Notes under the pieces: generated by a model | Database searches by the model: none | Told to the model about the DNA's origin: nothing | Seen by the model: only the letters and a program-made list of their open reading frames with translations | Translations under genes and position numbers: made by a program | Assembly (NCBI RefSeq): GCF_949987535.1 | Contig: NC_080075.1 | Coordinates: 3,472,001 to 3,536,000 of the forward strand | Length of the DNA stretch: 64,000 nt | Direction: 5' to 3' | From: Balaenoptera acutorostrata | Taxonomy: Eukaryota; Chordata; Mammalia; Artiodactyla; Balaenopteridae | In this document: positions 9,951 to 21,230 of the stretch, piece by piece | How the letters are laid out: the number at the start of each line of letters is the position of its first letter | Position numbering within the stretch: position 1 is the first letter of the stretch

Positions 9951-10364
9951 GGTTTTTTTTTTTTTTTTTTTTTTTATTTTTTTTATTTTTCAAACATCTT
10001 TATTGAAGTATAATTGCCTTACAATAGTGTGTTAGCATCTGCTTTATAACAAAGTGAATCTGTTATACATATACAATATGTTCCCATTTCTCTTCCCTCT
10101 TGCATCTCCCTCCCTCCCACCCTCCCCATCCCACCCCTCTAGGTGGTCACAAAGCACCGAGCTGATCTCCCTGTGCTATGCGGCTGCTTCCCACTAGCTA
10201 CCTATTTTACATTTGGTAGTGTATATATGTCCATGACACTCTCTTACCCTGTCACATCTCACCCCACCCCCTCCCCATATCCTCAAGTCCATTCTCTAGT
10301 AGGTCTGTGTCTTTATTCCCGTCTTGCCACTAGGTTCTTCATGGCCTTTTTTTTTTTTTTTCCC
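9951..10364 (-). other. L1 3'UTR and poly-A tail with G-rich polypurine block
   Basis: From the ORF2 stop to the tail. The plus-strand C-rich run at 10090-10140 is, on the L1 sense strand, a series of about seven GGG or GGGG runs with short A/T loops, a classic G-quadruplex-prone block known in L1 3'UTRs. The tail is the T run at 9953-9991, interrupted by single A bases. Confidence 0.9.
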
Positions 10365-13300
10365 TTAGATTCCATATATATGTGTTAGCATACTGTATTT
10401 GTTTTTCTCTTTCTGACTTACTTCACTCTGTATGACAGACTCTAACTCCATCCACCTCATTACAAATACCTCCATTTCATTTCTTTTTATGGCTGAGTAA
10501 TATTCCATTGTATATATGTGCCACATCTTCTTTATCCATTCATCTGTCGATGGACACTTAGGTTGCTTCCATGTCCTGGCTATTGTAAATAGAGCTGCAA
10601 TGAACATTGTGGTACATGACTCTTTTTGACCTATGGTTTTCTCAGGGTATATGCCCAGTAGTGGGATTGCTGGGTCATATGGTAGTTCTATTTGTAGTTT
10701 TTTAAGGAACCTCCATACTGTTCTCCATAGTGGCTGTATCAATTTACATTCCCACCAACAGTGCAAGAGTGTTCCCTTTTCTCCACACCCTCTCCAGCAT
10801 TTATTGTTTCTAGATTTTTTGATGATGGCCATTCTGACCGGTGTGAGATGATATCTCATTGTAGTTTTGATTTGCATTTCTCTAATGATTAATGATGTTG
10901 AGCATTCTTTCATGTGTCTGTAGGCCATCTGTATATCTTCTTGGGAGAAATGTCTATTTAGATCTTCTGCCCATTTTTGGATTGGGTTGTTCGTTTTTTT
11001 GTTATTGAGCTGCATGAGCTGCTTGTAAATCTTGGAGATTAATCCTTTGTCAGTTGCTTCATTTGCAAATATTTTCTCCCATTCTGAGGGTTGTCTTTTG
11101 GTCTTGTTTATGGTTTCCTTTGCTGTGCAAAAGCTTTTCAGTTTCATTAGGTCCCATTTGTTTATTTGTGTACTTATTTCCATTTCTCTGGGAGCTGGGT
11201 CAAAAAGAATCTTGCTGTGATGTATGTCATAGAGTGTTCTGCCTATGTTTTCCTCTAAGAGTTTGATAGTGTCTGCCCTTACACTTAGGTCTTTAATCCA
11301 TTTTGAGTTTATTTTTGTGCATGGTGTCAGGGAGTGTTCTAATTTCATACTTTTACATGTTCCTGTCCAATTTTCCCAGCACCACTTATTGAAGAGGCTG
11401 TCTTTTCTCCACTGTATATGCTTGCCTCCTTTATCAAAGATAAGTTGACCATATGTGTGTGGGTTTATCTCTGGGCTTTCTATCCTGTTCCATTGATCTA
11501 TATTTCTGTTTTTGTGCCAATACCAAACTGTCTTGATTACTGAAGCTTTGTAATATAGTCTGAAGTCAGGGAGCCTGATTCCCGCAGCTCCATTTTTCGT
11601 TCTCAAGATTGCTTTGGCTATTCGGGGTCTTTTGTGTTTCCATACAAATTGTGAAATTTTTTGTTCTAGTTCTGTGAAAAATGCCAGTGGTAGTTTGATA
11701 GGGATTGCATTGAATCTGTAGATTGCTTTGGGTAGTAGAGACATTTTCACAATGTTGATTCTTCCAATCCAGGAACATGGTATATCTCTCCATCTATTTG
11801 TATCATCTTTAATTTCTTTCATCAGTGTCTTATAATTTTCTGCATACAGGTCTTTTGTCTCCTTAGGTAGGTTTATTCCTAGATATTTTATTCTTTTTGT
11901 TGCAATGGTAAATGGGAGTGTTTTCTTAATTTCACTTTCAGATTTTTCGTCATTAGTGTATAGAAATGCAAGAGATTTCTGTGCATTAATTTTGTATCCT
12001 GCTACTTTACCAAATTCATTGATTAGCTCTAGGAGTTTTCTGGTAGCATCTTTAGGATTCTCTATGTATAGTATCATGTCATCTGCAAATAGTGACAGCT
12101 TTACTTCTTCTTTTCCGATTTGGATTCCTTTTATTTCTTTGTCTTCTCTGATTGCTGTGGCTAGGACTTCCAGAACTATGTTGAATAATAGTGGTGAGAG
12201 TGGGCAACCTTGTCTTGTTCCTGATCTTAGTGGAAATGGTTTCAGTTTTTCACCATTGAGGACAATGTTGGCTGTGGGTTTGTCATATATGGCCTTTATT
12301 ATGTTGAGGAAAGTTCCCTCTGTGCCTACTTTCTGCAGGGCTTTTATCATAAATGGGTGTTGAATTTTGTCAAAAGCTTTCTCTGCATCTATTGAGATGA
12401 TCATATGGTTTTTCTCCTTCAATTTGTTAATATGGTGTATCACATTGATTGATTTGCATATATTGAAGAATCCTTGCATTCCTGGGATAAACCCCACTTG
12501 ATCATGGTGTATGATCCTTTTAATGTGCTGTTGGATTCTGTTTGCTAGTATTTTGTTGAGGATTTTTGCATCTATGTTCATCAGTGATATTGGCCTGTAG
12601 TTTTCTTTCTTTGTGACATCTTTGTCTGGTTTTGGTATCAGGGTGATGGTGGCCTCGTAGAATGAGTTTGGGAGTGTTCCTCCCTCTGCAATATTTTGGA
12701 AGAGTTTGAGAAGGATAGGTGTTAGCTCTTCTCTAAATGTTTGATAGAATTCGCCTGTGAAGCCATCTGGTCCTGGGCTTTTGTTTGTTGGAAGGTTTTT
12801 AATCACAGTTTCAATTTCAGTGCTTGTGATTGGTCTGTTCATATTTTCTATTTCTTCCTGGTTCAGTCTCGGCAGTTTGTGCATTTCTAAGAATCTGTCC
12901 ATTTCTTCCAGGTTGTCCATTTTATTGGCATAGAGTTGCTTGTAGTAATCTCTCATGATCTTTTGTATTTCTGCAGTGTCAGTGGTTACTTCTCCTTTTT
13001 CATTTCTAATTCTATTGATCTGAGTCTTCTCCCTTTTTCTCTTGATGAGTCTGGCTAATGGTTTATCAATTTTGTTTATCTTCTCAAAGAACCAGCTTTT
13101 AGTTTCATTGATTTTTGCTATTGTTTCCTTCATTTCTTTTTCATTTATTTCTGACCTGATCTTTATAATTTCTTTCCTTCTGCTGGCTTTGGGGTTTTTT
13201 TGTTCTTCTTTCTCTAATTGCTTTAGGTGCAAGGTTAGGTTGTTTATTCGAGATGTTTCCTGTTTCTTGAGGTAGGCTTGTATTGCTATAAACTTCCCTC

Positions 13301-14183
13301 TTAGCACTGCTTTTGCTGTGTCCCATAGGTTTTGGGTCGTCGTGTCTCCATTGTCATTTGTTTCTAGGTATTTTTTGATTTCCCCTTTGATTTCTTCAGT
13401 AATCACTTCGTTATTAAGTAATGTATTGTGTAGCCTCCATGTGTTTGTATTTTTTACAGATCTTTTCCTGTAATTGATATCTAGTCTCATAGCATTGTGG
13501 TCGGAAAAGATACTTGATATGATTTCAATTTTCTTAAATTTACCAAGGCTTGATTTGTGACCCAAGATATGATCTATCCTGGAGAATGTTCCATGAGCAC
13601 TTGAGAAAAATGTGTATTCTGTTGTTTTTGGGTGGAATGTCCTATAAATATCAATTAAGTCCATATTGTTTAATGTATCATTTAAAGCTTGTGTTTCCTT
13701 ATTTATTTTCATTTTGGATGATCTGTCCATTGGTGAAAGTGGGGTGTTAAAGTCCCCTACTATGATTGTGTTGCTGTCAATTTCCCCTTTCATGGCTGTT
13801 AGTATTTGCCTTATGTATTGAGGTGCTCCTATGTTGGGTGCATAAATATTTACAATTGTTATACCTTCCTCTTGGATCGATCCCTTGATCATTATATAGT
13901 GTCCTTCTTTGTCTCTTGTAATAGTCTTTATTTTAAAGTCTATTTTGTCTGATATGAGAATTGCTACTCCAGCTTTCTTTTGATTTCCATTTGCATGGAA
14001 TATCTTTTTCCATCCCCTCACTTTCAGTCTGTATGTGTCCCTAGGTCTGAAGTGGGTCTCTTGTAGACAGCATATGTATGGGTCTTGTTTTTGTATCCAT
14101 TCAGCCAGCCTGTGTCTTTTGGTGGGAGCATTTAATCCATTTACATTCAAGGTAATTATCGATATGTATGTTCCTATTCCCAT
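10365..14183 (-). CDS. L1 ORF2: L1 ORF2 protein, uninterrupted (endonuclease / reverse transcriptase)
   Basis: Encodes 1272 residues from ATG (14181-14183) to TAA (10365-10367), close to the usual L1 ORF2p length of about 1275. The N-terminal apurinic-like endonuclease keeps its active-site residues: N14, E42 (QETH), Y114, D144 and N146 (GDFN), D204, and D228-H229 (SDHN). The reverse transcriptase spans roughly 450-780, with D599 in [11 protein letters not shown] and the catalytic FADD at 699-702. The C-terminal Cys-rich segment keeps C1129, C1133, H1141 and C1146 (CWRGCG...HCWWEC). The protein nicks target DNA and copies L1 RNA at the nick; in cetaceans it would also be the likely engine for CHR SINEs. 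It has no internal stop or frameshift, so it looks competent on paper. Activity is not shown. Confidence 0.97.
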   Translation of the reverse strand: MGIGTYISIITLNVNGLNAPTKRHRLAEWIQKQDPYICCLQETHFRPRDTYRLKVRGWKKIFHANGNQKKAGVAILISDKIDFKIKTITRDKEGHYIMIKGSIQEEGITIVNIYAPNIGAPQYIRQILTAMKGEIDSNTIIVGDFNTPLSPMDRSSKMKINKETQALNDTLNNMDLIDIYRTFHPKTTEYTFFSSAHGTFSRIDHILGHKSSLGKFKKIEIISSIFSDHNAMRLDINYRKRSVKNTNTWRLHNTLLNNEVITEEIKGEIKKYLETNDNGDTTTQNLWDTAKAVLRGKFIAIQAYLKKQETSRINNLTLHLKQLEKEEQKNPKASRRKEIIKIRSEINEKEMKETIAKINETKSWFFEKINKIDKPLARLIKRKREKTQINRIRNEKGEVTTDTAEIQKIMRDYYKQLYANKMDNLEEMDRFLEMHKLPRLNQEEIENMNRPITSTEIETVIKNLPTNKSPGPDGFTGEFYQTFREELTPILLKLFQNIAEGGTLPNSFYEATITLIPKPDKDVTKKENYRPISLMNIDAKILNKILANRIQQHIKRIIHHDQVGFIPGMQGFFNICKSINVIHHINKLKEKNHMIISIDAEKAFDKIQHPFMIKALQKVGTEGTFLNIIKAIYDKPTANIVLNGEKLKPFPLRSGTRQGCPLSPLLFNIVLEVLATAIREDKEIKGIQIGKEEVKLSLFADDMILYIENPKDATRKLLELINEFGKVAGYKINAQKSLAFLYTNDEKSESEIKKTLPFTIATKRIKYLGINLPKETKDLYAENYKTLMKEIKDDTNRWRDIPCSWIGRINIVKMSLLPKAIYRFNAIPIKLPLAFFTELEQKISQFVWKHKRPRIAKAILRTKNGAAGIRLPDFRLYYKASVIKTVWYWHKNRNIDQWNRIESPEINPHTYGQLIFDKGGKHIQWRKDSLFNKWCWENWTGTCKSMKLEHSLTPCTKINSKWIKDLSVRADTIKLLEENIGRTLYDIHHSKILFDPAPREMEISTQINKWDLMKLKSFCTAKETINKTKRQPSEWEKIFANEATDKGLISKIYKQLMQLNNKKTNNPIQKWAEDLNRHFSQEDIQMAYRHMKECSTSLIIREMQIKTTMRYHLTPVRMAIIKKSRNNKCWRGCGEKGTLLHCWWECKLIQPLWRTVWRFLKKLQIELPYDPAIPLLGIYPEKTIGQKESCTTMFIAALFTIARTWKQPKCPSTDEWIKKMWHIYTMEYYSAIKRNEMEVFVMRWMELESVIQSEVSQKEKNKYSMLTHIYGI

Positions 14184-14241
14184 TTTCTTAAATGTATTGG
14201 GTTTGTTATTGTAGGTGTTTTCCTTCTCTTGTGTTTCTTGC

Positions 14242-15136
14242 CTAGAGAATTTCCTTTAGCATTTGTTGTAAAGCTGGTTTGGTGGTGCTGAACTCTCTCA
14301 GCTTTTGCTTGTCTGTAAAGGTTTTAATTTCTCCATCGAATCTGAATGAGATCCTTGCTGGGTAGAGTAATCTTGGTTGTAGGTTTTTCTCCTTCATCAC
14401 TTTAAGTATATCCTGCCACTCCCTTCTGGCTTGCAGAGTTTCTGCTGAGAGATCAGATGTTAACCTTATGGGGATTCCCTTGTGTGTTATTTGTTTTTTT
14501 TTCCCTTGCTGCCTTTAATATGTTTTCCTTATATTTAATTTTTGACAGTTTGATTAATATGTGTCTTGGCATGTTCCTCCTTGGGTTTATCCTGTATGGG
14601 ACTCTCTGTGCTTCCAGGACTTGATTAACTATTTCCTTTCCCATATTAGGGAAGTTTTCAACTATAATCTCTTCAAAAATTTTCTCAGTCCCTTTCTTTT
14701 TCTCTTCTTCTTCTGGTACCCCTATAATTCGAATGTTGGCACGTTTAATGTTGTCCCAGAGGTCCCTGAGACTGTCCTCAGTTCTTTTCATTCTTTTTTC
14801 TTTATCCTGCTCTGTAGTAGTTATTTCCACCATTTTATCTTCCAGGTCACTTATCCTTTCTTCTGCCTCAGTTATTCTACTATTGATCCCATCTAGAGTA
14901 TTTTTAATTTCATTTATTGTGTTTTTCATCATTGCTTGGTTCCTCTTTAGTTCTTCTACATCCTTGTTAAATGTTTCTTGCATTTTGTCTATTCTATTTC
15001 CAAGATTTTGGATCATCCTTACTATCATTATTCTGAATTCTTTTTCAGGTAGACTACCTATTTCCTCTTCATTTGTTAAGTCCAGTGTGTTTTGAGCCTG
15101 CTCCTTCATCTGCTGTGTGTTTTTCTGTCGTCTCAT
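14242..15136 (-). pseudogene. L1 ORF1: L1 ORF1 broken by one frameshift in an A run
   Basis: ATG at 15134-15136 opens 227 codons before a stop near 14453. Visible parts are a hydrophilic N-terminus, a coiled coil (about residues 50-115, heptads such as NRIDKMQETF and ISDLEDKMVEI) and an RRM-like domain (about 120-215, including LWDNIKRANIRIIGVPE). At 14494-14502 the coding strand has nine A in a row. Compared with the related copy near 34465, one extra base there shifts the frame after ..KAARE. The remaining C-terminal domain (LTADLSAETLQARREW...) follows in another frame down to a TAG at 14242-14244. ORF1p is the trimeric RNA chaperone required in cis. A homopolymer miscall is a real alternative to a true mutation. 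Confidence 0.93.
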
Positions 15137-17018
15137 TTTGCTTATCTTACTGTGTTTGGGGTCTCCTTTTCACAGGCTGCAGGTTCGTAGTTCCCGTTGT
15201 TTTTGGTATCTGTCCCCAGTGGCTAAGGTTGGTTCAGTGGGTTGTGTAGGCTTCCTGGTGGAGGGGACTAGTGCCTGAGTTCTGGTGGATGAGGCTGGAT
15301 CTTGTCTTTCTGGTGGGCACGTCCACGTCTGGTGGTGTATTTTGTGGTGTCTGTGGCCTTATTATGATTTTAGGCAGCCTCTCTGCCAATGGATGGGGTT
15401 GTGTTCCTGTCTAGCTAGTTGTTTGGCATAGGATGTCCAGCACTGTAGCTTGCTGGTCGTTGAGTGAAGCTGGGTCTTGATGTTGAGATGGAGATCTCTG
15501 GGAGATTTTTGCCGTTTGGTATTACGTGGAGCTGGGAGGTCTCTTGTGGACCAGTGTTCTGAAGTTGGCTCTCCCACCTCAGAGGCACGGCCCTGATGCC
15601 TGGCTGGAGCACCAAGAGCCTTTCGTCCACACGGCTCAGAGTAAAAGGGAGAAAAAATAGAAAGAAAGAAAGAAAGAGGCTATAATATAGTGAAGTAAAA
15701 TAAAGCTATTGTAAAGCAAAGCTATACAGACAAAATCTCACCCAGAAGCATATACATATACACTCACAAAAAAAAGGAAAAGGGGAAAAATTAATATCTC
15801 CTGCTCCCAGAGTCCACCTCCTGAATTTGGGATGATTCGTTGTCTATTCAGGTATTCAGCAGATGCAAGCACATCAAGTTGTTTGTGGAGCTTTAATCCG
15901 CTGCTTCTGAGGCTGCTGGGAGAGATTTCCCCTTCTCTTCCCTGTTCGCACAGCTCCTGGGGTTCAGCTTTGGATTTGGACCCGCCTCTGCGTGTAGGTC
16001 TCCTGAGGGCGTCTGTTCCCCGCCCAGACAGGACGGGGTTAAAGGAGCAGCTGCTTCGGGGGCTCTGGCTCACCCAGGCCGCGGGGAGGGAGGGGTACGG
16101 AGGAGGCGGGGCGCGCCTGCGGCGGCCGAGGCCGGCGTGATGTTGCAGCAGCCCGAGGCGCGCAGTGCGTTCTCCCGGGGATGTTGTCCCCGGATCCCGG
16201 GACCCTGGCAGTGGCGGGCTGCACAGGGTCCCGGGAGGGGAGGTGTGGAGAGTGACCTGTGCTCACACACCGGCTTTTTGGAGGCGGCAGCAGCAGCCCC
16301 AGCGTCTCACGCCCGTCTCTGGGGTCCGCGCTGATCGCCGTGGCTTGCGCCCTTCTCTGGAGTTCGTTTAGGCGGCGCTCTGAATCCCCTCTCCTTGCGC
16401 GCAGCGAAACAAAGAGGCAAGAAAAAGTCTCTTGCCTCTTCGGCAGCTGCAGACCTTTTCCCGGTCTCCCTCCCGGCTAGCTGTGGTGCGCCAACCCCTT
16501 CAGGCTGTGTTCATGCCGCCAACCCCAGTCCTCTCCCTGCGATCCGACCGCAGCCGAGCCTCAGCTCCCAGCCCCGCCCGCCCCGTCGGCTAAGCAGACA
16601 AGCCTCTCGGGCTGGTGAGTGCTGCTCGGCGCCGAGCCTCTGTGCGGGAACCTCTCCGCTTTGCCCTCCGCACCTCTGTGGCTGCGCTCTCCTCCGTGGC
16701 TCTGAAGCTTCCCCCCTCCGCCCCCCCGCAGTCTCCGCCCGCGAAGGGGCTCCTAGTGCGTGGAAACCTTTCCTCCTTCACGGCTCCCTCCCACTGGTGC
16801 AGGTGCCGTCCCTATTCTTTTGTCTCTGTTATTTCTTTTTTCTTTTGCCCTACCCAAGTACGGGGGGAGTTTCTTGCCTTTTTGGAGGTCGGACGTTTTC
16901 TGCCAGCGTTCAGTGGGTGTTCTGTAGGAGCAGTTCCACGTGTAGGTGTATTTCTACTGTATCTGTGGGAAGGAATGTGATCTCCGCGTCTTACTCTTCC
17001 GCCATCTTCTCTCTCTCT
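15137..17018 (-). promoter_or_regulatory. L1 5'UTR with internal promoter, CpG-rich
   Basis: The L1 sense strand starts at about 17018 with 'gagaagatggcggaagag', which carries an AAGATGGCGG core like the YY1 site that sets the start in other L1 families. The block 16040-16790 is GC- and CpG-rich (for example 'ggcggggcgcgcctgcggcgg' within 16105-16126, given here in part), fitting a CpG-island-like internal RNA polymerase II promoter that is methylation-sensitive in the germline. A short GAAA run at 15659-15677 corresponds to the long pyrimidine microsatellite of the plus-strand copy at 33178-33329. Promoter function is inferred from the family. Confidence 0.8.
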
Positions 17019-17029
17019 TCTACTCTCTG
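17019..17029. repeat. Right target-site duplication of the full-length L1
   Basis: The word 'tctactctctg' repeats 9940-9950 exactly. The sequence after it (tttttgcaag...) continues the old L1M interrupted at 9950. Confidence 0.85.
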
Positions 17030-17228
17030 TTTTTGCAAGTTGAGTTGTTTTAGATTCCACACAGAAGGGAGATTGTATAGTATCTGTCTTTCTCTGACTT
17101 ATCTCATTTAGCATAATGCCCTCAAGGTCCGTCCATCCGTGTTATGGCAAAAGGCAGGATTTTCTTCCTTCCTATGGAAGAATAATATTCCATCTTCTTT
17201 ATCCATTTCTTGTTGGCAGACACTGAAA
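17030..17228 (-). mobile_element. Old L1M, right half of the interrupted copy
   Basis: 'tagattccacacagaaggg', 'ttatctcatttagcataatg' and 'gaataatattcc' are reverse-complement L1 ORF2-end/3'UTR words, in the order expected to follow the block ending at 9950. The copy is 5' truncated at about 17228. Confidence 0.85.
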
Positions 17229-17984
17229 CTCTGGGTCCCAACATCCAGAGATGTTTTAATCTGGCCTCACAACCACAGCACCACATCGGTCCCCCAGGAC
17301 CTTTTTGATGGCCCCTCGTCTCTCCTGTTCTTCTCTCCTTCCCTTTCTTCTATCACCTCTTTACCCAATCTTACCCTTGTCTTTTCTATCCCTTCCTTTT
17401 AGCTTCCTTTTCCATGTAGTTAGGAAGGAAACCAAGAGCAGGTGAGAAACAAGCTTATTCCACAGCTTTTTCATAGCTATGAGGCACGTGAATAATTTCA
17501 TATTTACCTGTATTTACAAAAATGATGAAGATTGGGCAAGTCTGGGAGAATATTTGGGTAGTGGGAGAGAGATAGGTACATGGGATCTGGAGAAATTCTA
17601 TTCACAAAATAGACATTTTTCAAATTTTAATAAGGGAATGCATTTTCTATTCTTAAGTTCAAAGCTAAAGAAGGCATAGAGGTAGTAATATTTGCCAGAT
17701 TTTACATTTATTAAAAGCCAGGACAGACAGGGATAATAACATACCTCAATATTTATGATGCAGCAGCTTCTGCACAAATATTAAAATTAGGCAGTTATCA
17801 TCAGAACTATTTGTTGTTTATATTTTCTTTCAAATTTTAATGAACACAAATGCTACTTATGTGGTAAAGTTCAATACCTGAAAAAATAACCCGTTTGTCC
17901 ATTCATGAAGCACACCAAAGAACTGTCATGGGAAAAAGTCATTTTAAGACTAAATAATAATTTGAGAAGGCATCAAAAAAAGAC
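17229..17984. other. Unassigned AT-rich sequence
   Basis: No repeat or gene recognised, apart from a pyrimidine-rich patch at about 17320-17400. Confidence 0.5.
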
Positions 17985-20640
17985 TTCTGCTTCCGCGAAG
18001 ATGGAGTAAACGTACTTTTCCCTCCTCCTCCTGCTGAGAGCAATTGAAAACCGTGGACATTATATATGAAACAAACATAAAAGCGCTGCAAGGTGGAGAG
18101 AAGGCAGCTGACTAGGGCCCGTGGACTGAAAAATGACATGTCAGTGAATTTCTCGGGGCTTCTTTTTGCCTCATGAATCCCAGACCAGATACTGGAGAAG
18201 CCAGCAACCTGGAAATGCCAATGTGTGCAGCCGTGAAAGCCCCGAGAAAAGCCACAGGATGGGGAAAGTGGTGTCCCAGGCGAGTCACACACAAACCTTT
18301 CATATCATTAATGTTCTACTTTTGACAAACACCACAGAACATGTGTGGTCCCATCCCCCCCGTCAGCAAAGACTGAGGGGGTATCTAGACTTCCATGCTC
18401 GCGAGGCTGCAGCAAGATGCTCCAGCCACACCCCAGTTGCATCAGACAAGGCTAAGGGGAGCAGTGCATTCATCCCATTGGGTGGTAATGAATGACCCCA
18501 TCACAGACACACTCCCTTCCCCGTGCTAATGACTCCACCCCTACCCCATGCACTGTTGGGAAACTGCTTGGGGAGCCTTGACCCCCCTGGCAGTAAGGAG
18601 GTGCCCATCCCACACTCTCAGGACTTTCATCACCACTTAACAGTAATAAGGCTTTTCCCCCAGCCCCCTTTGGTGTCAGTGGAGGATATGTGGGGAGTAG
18701 TAAACAGTGGTCTCTGTGCCTCCCAGCCAAGATGGTACCAGCAGAGGCCCAGTGGGGAGCCTGAACTCCCACACTTCTCAGCAGTAAAAAGGAGCTCCTC
18801 CTCCCTAGGTGTAATTGGGGTCCCAGTGGGGAACCTGGACTTCTGTACGCACCTACCAGAAATGAGGTGGTGTCAGAGGAGGCCTTCTAAATCCCAAGAC
18901 TGTAATAAAGAGAAGAGTCTTATAATATCCCAAATTTCCAGGTTTCAATCTAAGATCACTTGTCATAATAACTACCAGAAAGATTACAAACTGAAAGAGA
19001 AAAGAAAATCAGCATTTTCAAATGTAGAGATGACACAGATGTTAGAATTATTTGACCAGGGTTTTAAAGAAGCCATCATAAAAATGCTTCAATGCAGAAT
19101 TACAGACGTGTTTGACATAAATGAAAAATAGTCTTAGAAAAAAATATAAGTTGTAAAGAAGAACCAAATGGTATTTTAGAATTGAAAAATATAATAAGTT
19201 AAAAAAAACCCTCAATGGATAGAATTAAACTCAACAGCAGATGGTGTGGACAGAGGGAAGAGTCTATTGACCTTAAAGATAAGTAAATAGATAAAATTCA
19301 AGTTCAAAAACAGAAAGAAAATAGACTGTGAAAAAAACCCCAGAGTATGTGTAACTATAATTAAAATCTAAAATTTGTGTCATTAAATTCCCAGAGGAGG
19401 AGAAATAGTCAACACTATTAGGTTTTGATAAGTTAAATATATACTAAAATCTAAAGCATCCATTAAAAATATTACACAAGGCAATATACTCAAAAACACT
19501 ATAGATAAATCAAAATGGAATTCTAAAAAAAAATGTTCAAGTAATCCACCAGAAGGCAGGACAAAATAAACAGAGAAACCAAACACAGACAACAAACAGA
19601 TTAAATGTAAATGATCTAAATACACAAATTAAAAGACAGAAGTGGGCATACTGAGTAAAAATACAACCCAACTATACACTTTTTCTGGGAAACACATCAA
19701 ATACAATGATATATAGAGGCTGAATTAAAAGGATGGAAAAGATATACTATGCAAACTTTAAACAAAGGAAAGTGTGAGTGGGTTTATTAATAATCAGATA
19801 AGTAGATTTTAAAGTAGGGAAATTTGACAGGGAGAGGGACATTACCTAATGATTAAAATGATTAAATATCAATCCACCAAGAACATATAGAAGTATTAAA
19901 TGTATATGTATCAAAAAATGGAGTGGTATAATACAAATCTATAATTATAGCTGGAGATTTCAAAACCTGCTCTAGTTTCAAAACTAGACAGAAAATCGGC
20001 AATATAGAATAACTGAACAAAATACCCCATCGAAAGAATCCAACTGACATTTACAGAACACTCCACACAACAGCAGCAGAATATGTATATTTTCCAAGTG
20101 CTTCTGGTACATATATAAAGTAGACCATATACTGGGCCATAAAGCAAACCTCAAAAATTTAAAAGAACTGAAATAAATAAAAAAATAAAATAAATAAAAA
20201 GTGTGTCCTCTGTCCACAAGGAAATCAACTAGAAATCAATAATAGATAACAGAAAAATATCCAAACACCCAGAAACTAAATACAATACATGTCAATTCAT
20301 GGGTCAAAAAGGAAGTCTCAAAGGAAACTAAAAACATCCATTGAACTAAAAGAAAATTAAAATACAACATGTCAAAATTTGTGGGAAACAGTTAAAATAG
20401 TGCTAAGAGGGAAATTTATAGTATGAAATAATTACACTAGAAAAGAGGAAAAGTCTCAAATCAAGAGACCAAACTCCTACCTCAAGAACCAAAAAAAGAA
20501 AAACAGAATAAACCCAAACAAGAAGAAGGATGGAAATACTAAGTGTAAGAACAAATATAAATGAAATTGAAAAGAGAAAAAAGAGTAGAAAAATTTATGA
20601 AACAATGCTGATTCTTTAAAAAGATCAATACAAGATAAAC
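17985..20640 (+). mobile_element. Old L1M/HAL1-like element, 5' part to endonuclease region
   Basis: It starts with an L1-type head ('cttctgcttccgcgaagatgg') and a long, decayed 5'UTR (18000-18900). A decayed ORF1 follows ('gacacagatgttagaatta' at 19031-19049 and the segment after it). From about 19640 the sequence follows L1 ORF2: 'ggatggaaaagatatactatgc', 'catttacagaacactccac', 'accatatactgggccataaa' and 'gggaaatttatag'. It breaks at about 20640 inside the ORF2 segment equivalent to 'SWFFEKIN'. Many stops and shifts; no coding capacity. Confidence 0.8.
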
Positions 20641-21230
20641 ATACAACATGTGGCCTTGCTCAACTCACTAATTAGTTCTAAAAGTGTTTTTGTACACCTT
20701 ATGAGATATTATGCATAGGCAATCATGTCATCTGCAGGTAGAAAGAGCATTCTTTCTTCCTTTGTGATCTAATGGGTTGGCCCAAAAGTTCGTTCAGTTT
20801 TTCCATAAGATGGTAGGGAGAAGCCCAAAAGAACTTTTGGGCCAAACCAATATATGCATTTTATTTCTTTTTCTTTGCCTTATTGTGCTGGTTGAAGTCC
20901 CAGTACAATGTTGCATAGCAGTGATGGCTCAGAGGTCCTTGCCTTCACAGCAATTTTAGGGGAAAAGTATTGTCTTTTACCACTAAGTATTACATTAGTG
21001 TAGGTTTTAAAGACATGTTATTATGATGAGGACATCCTTTATTCCTATTTTTCAGAAAGTTTATATCATACACAGAGTTGGATTCGTCAGATAATTTTTC
21101 TGCAAAAATTGATACGATCATGTGGATTTTCTTCTTTAGCTTATTAATATGGTGGATGACATTGATTGATTTTTGAATATCGAACAACCCTTGCATTCCT
21201 GCAATAAACCCCACTTGGTCATGGTGTACA
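20641..21230 (-). mobile_element. Inverted reverse-transcriptase segment of the same old L1
   Basis: The orientation flips here. On the minus strand the sequence reads the RT region from 'HHDQVGF..GMQG' (near 21230) to the segment after FADD (near 20660). It lies between a plus-strand endonuclease part and a plus-strand C-terminal part, in the correct overall order. It is interrupted by the mariner MITE at 20772-20852. Confidence 0.8.
20772..20852. mobile_element. 81 bp mariner-type MITE with TA duplication
   Basis: Terminal inverted repeats share 'ttggcccaaaagttc' (left near 20777, right as the complement near 20847). TA dinucleotides flank the element at 20770-20771 and 20853-20854. The host L1 sequence continues on both sides. 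This is the short palindromic mariner derivative known from cetartiodactyl genomes, comparable in design to MADE1. Confidence 0.85.

Larger units (their letters stand above)
9951..17018 (-). mobile_element. L1: Full-length, young L1 retrotransposon (about 7.07 kb)
   Basis: Read on the minus strand it has all L1 parts in order: a 5'UTR of about 1.9 kb (17018-15137), ORF1 (15136-14242, one frameshift), a spacer of about 58 nt, an uninterrupted ORF2 (14183-10365), a 3'UTR with a G-rich polypurine block, and a poly-A tail (T run from 9953). Exact 11 bp direct repeats at 9940-9950 and 17019-17029 show insertion by target-primed reverse transcription. The insertion split an older L1M whose halves match up on both sides. 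The intact ORF2 and perfect flanking repeats indicate a recent insertion. Because ORF1 is shifted, this copy could act in cis only if the shift is a sequencing error. Confidence 0.97.

Noticed and set aside
10633..13750. Plus-strand open frames opposite L1 ORF2
   Set aside because: Antisense shadows of the ORF2 coding sequence on the minus strand.
14561..15095. Plus-strand open frames opposite L1 ORF1
   Set aside because: Antisense shadows of ORF1, Phe/Leu/Ser-rich as expected for the complement of a Lys/Glu-rich gene.
16395..17111. 238-codon plus-strand frame over the L1 5'UTR
   Set aside because: Lies in the CpG-rich, stop-poor L1 promoter on the antisense strand. An antisense L1 ORF analogous to primate ORF0 was considered, but there is no recognised homology.
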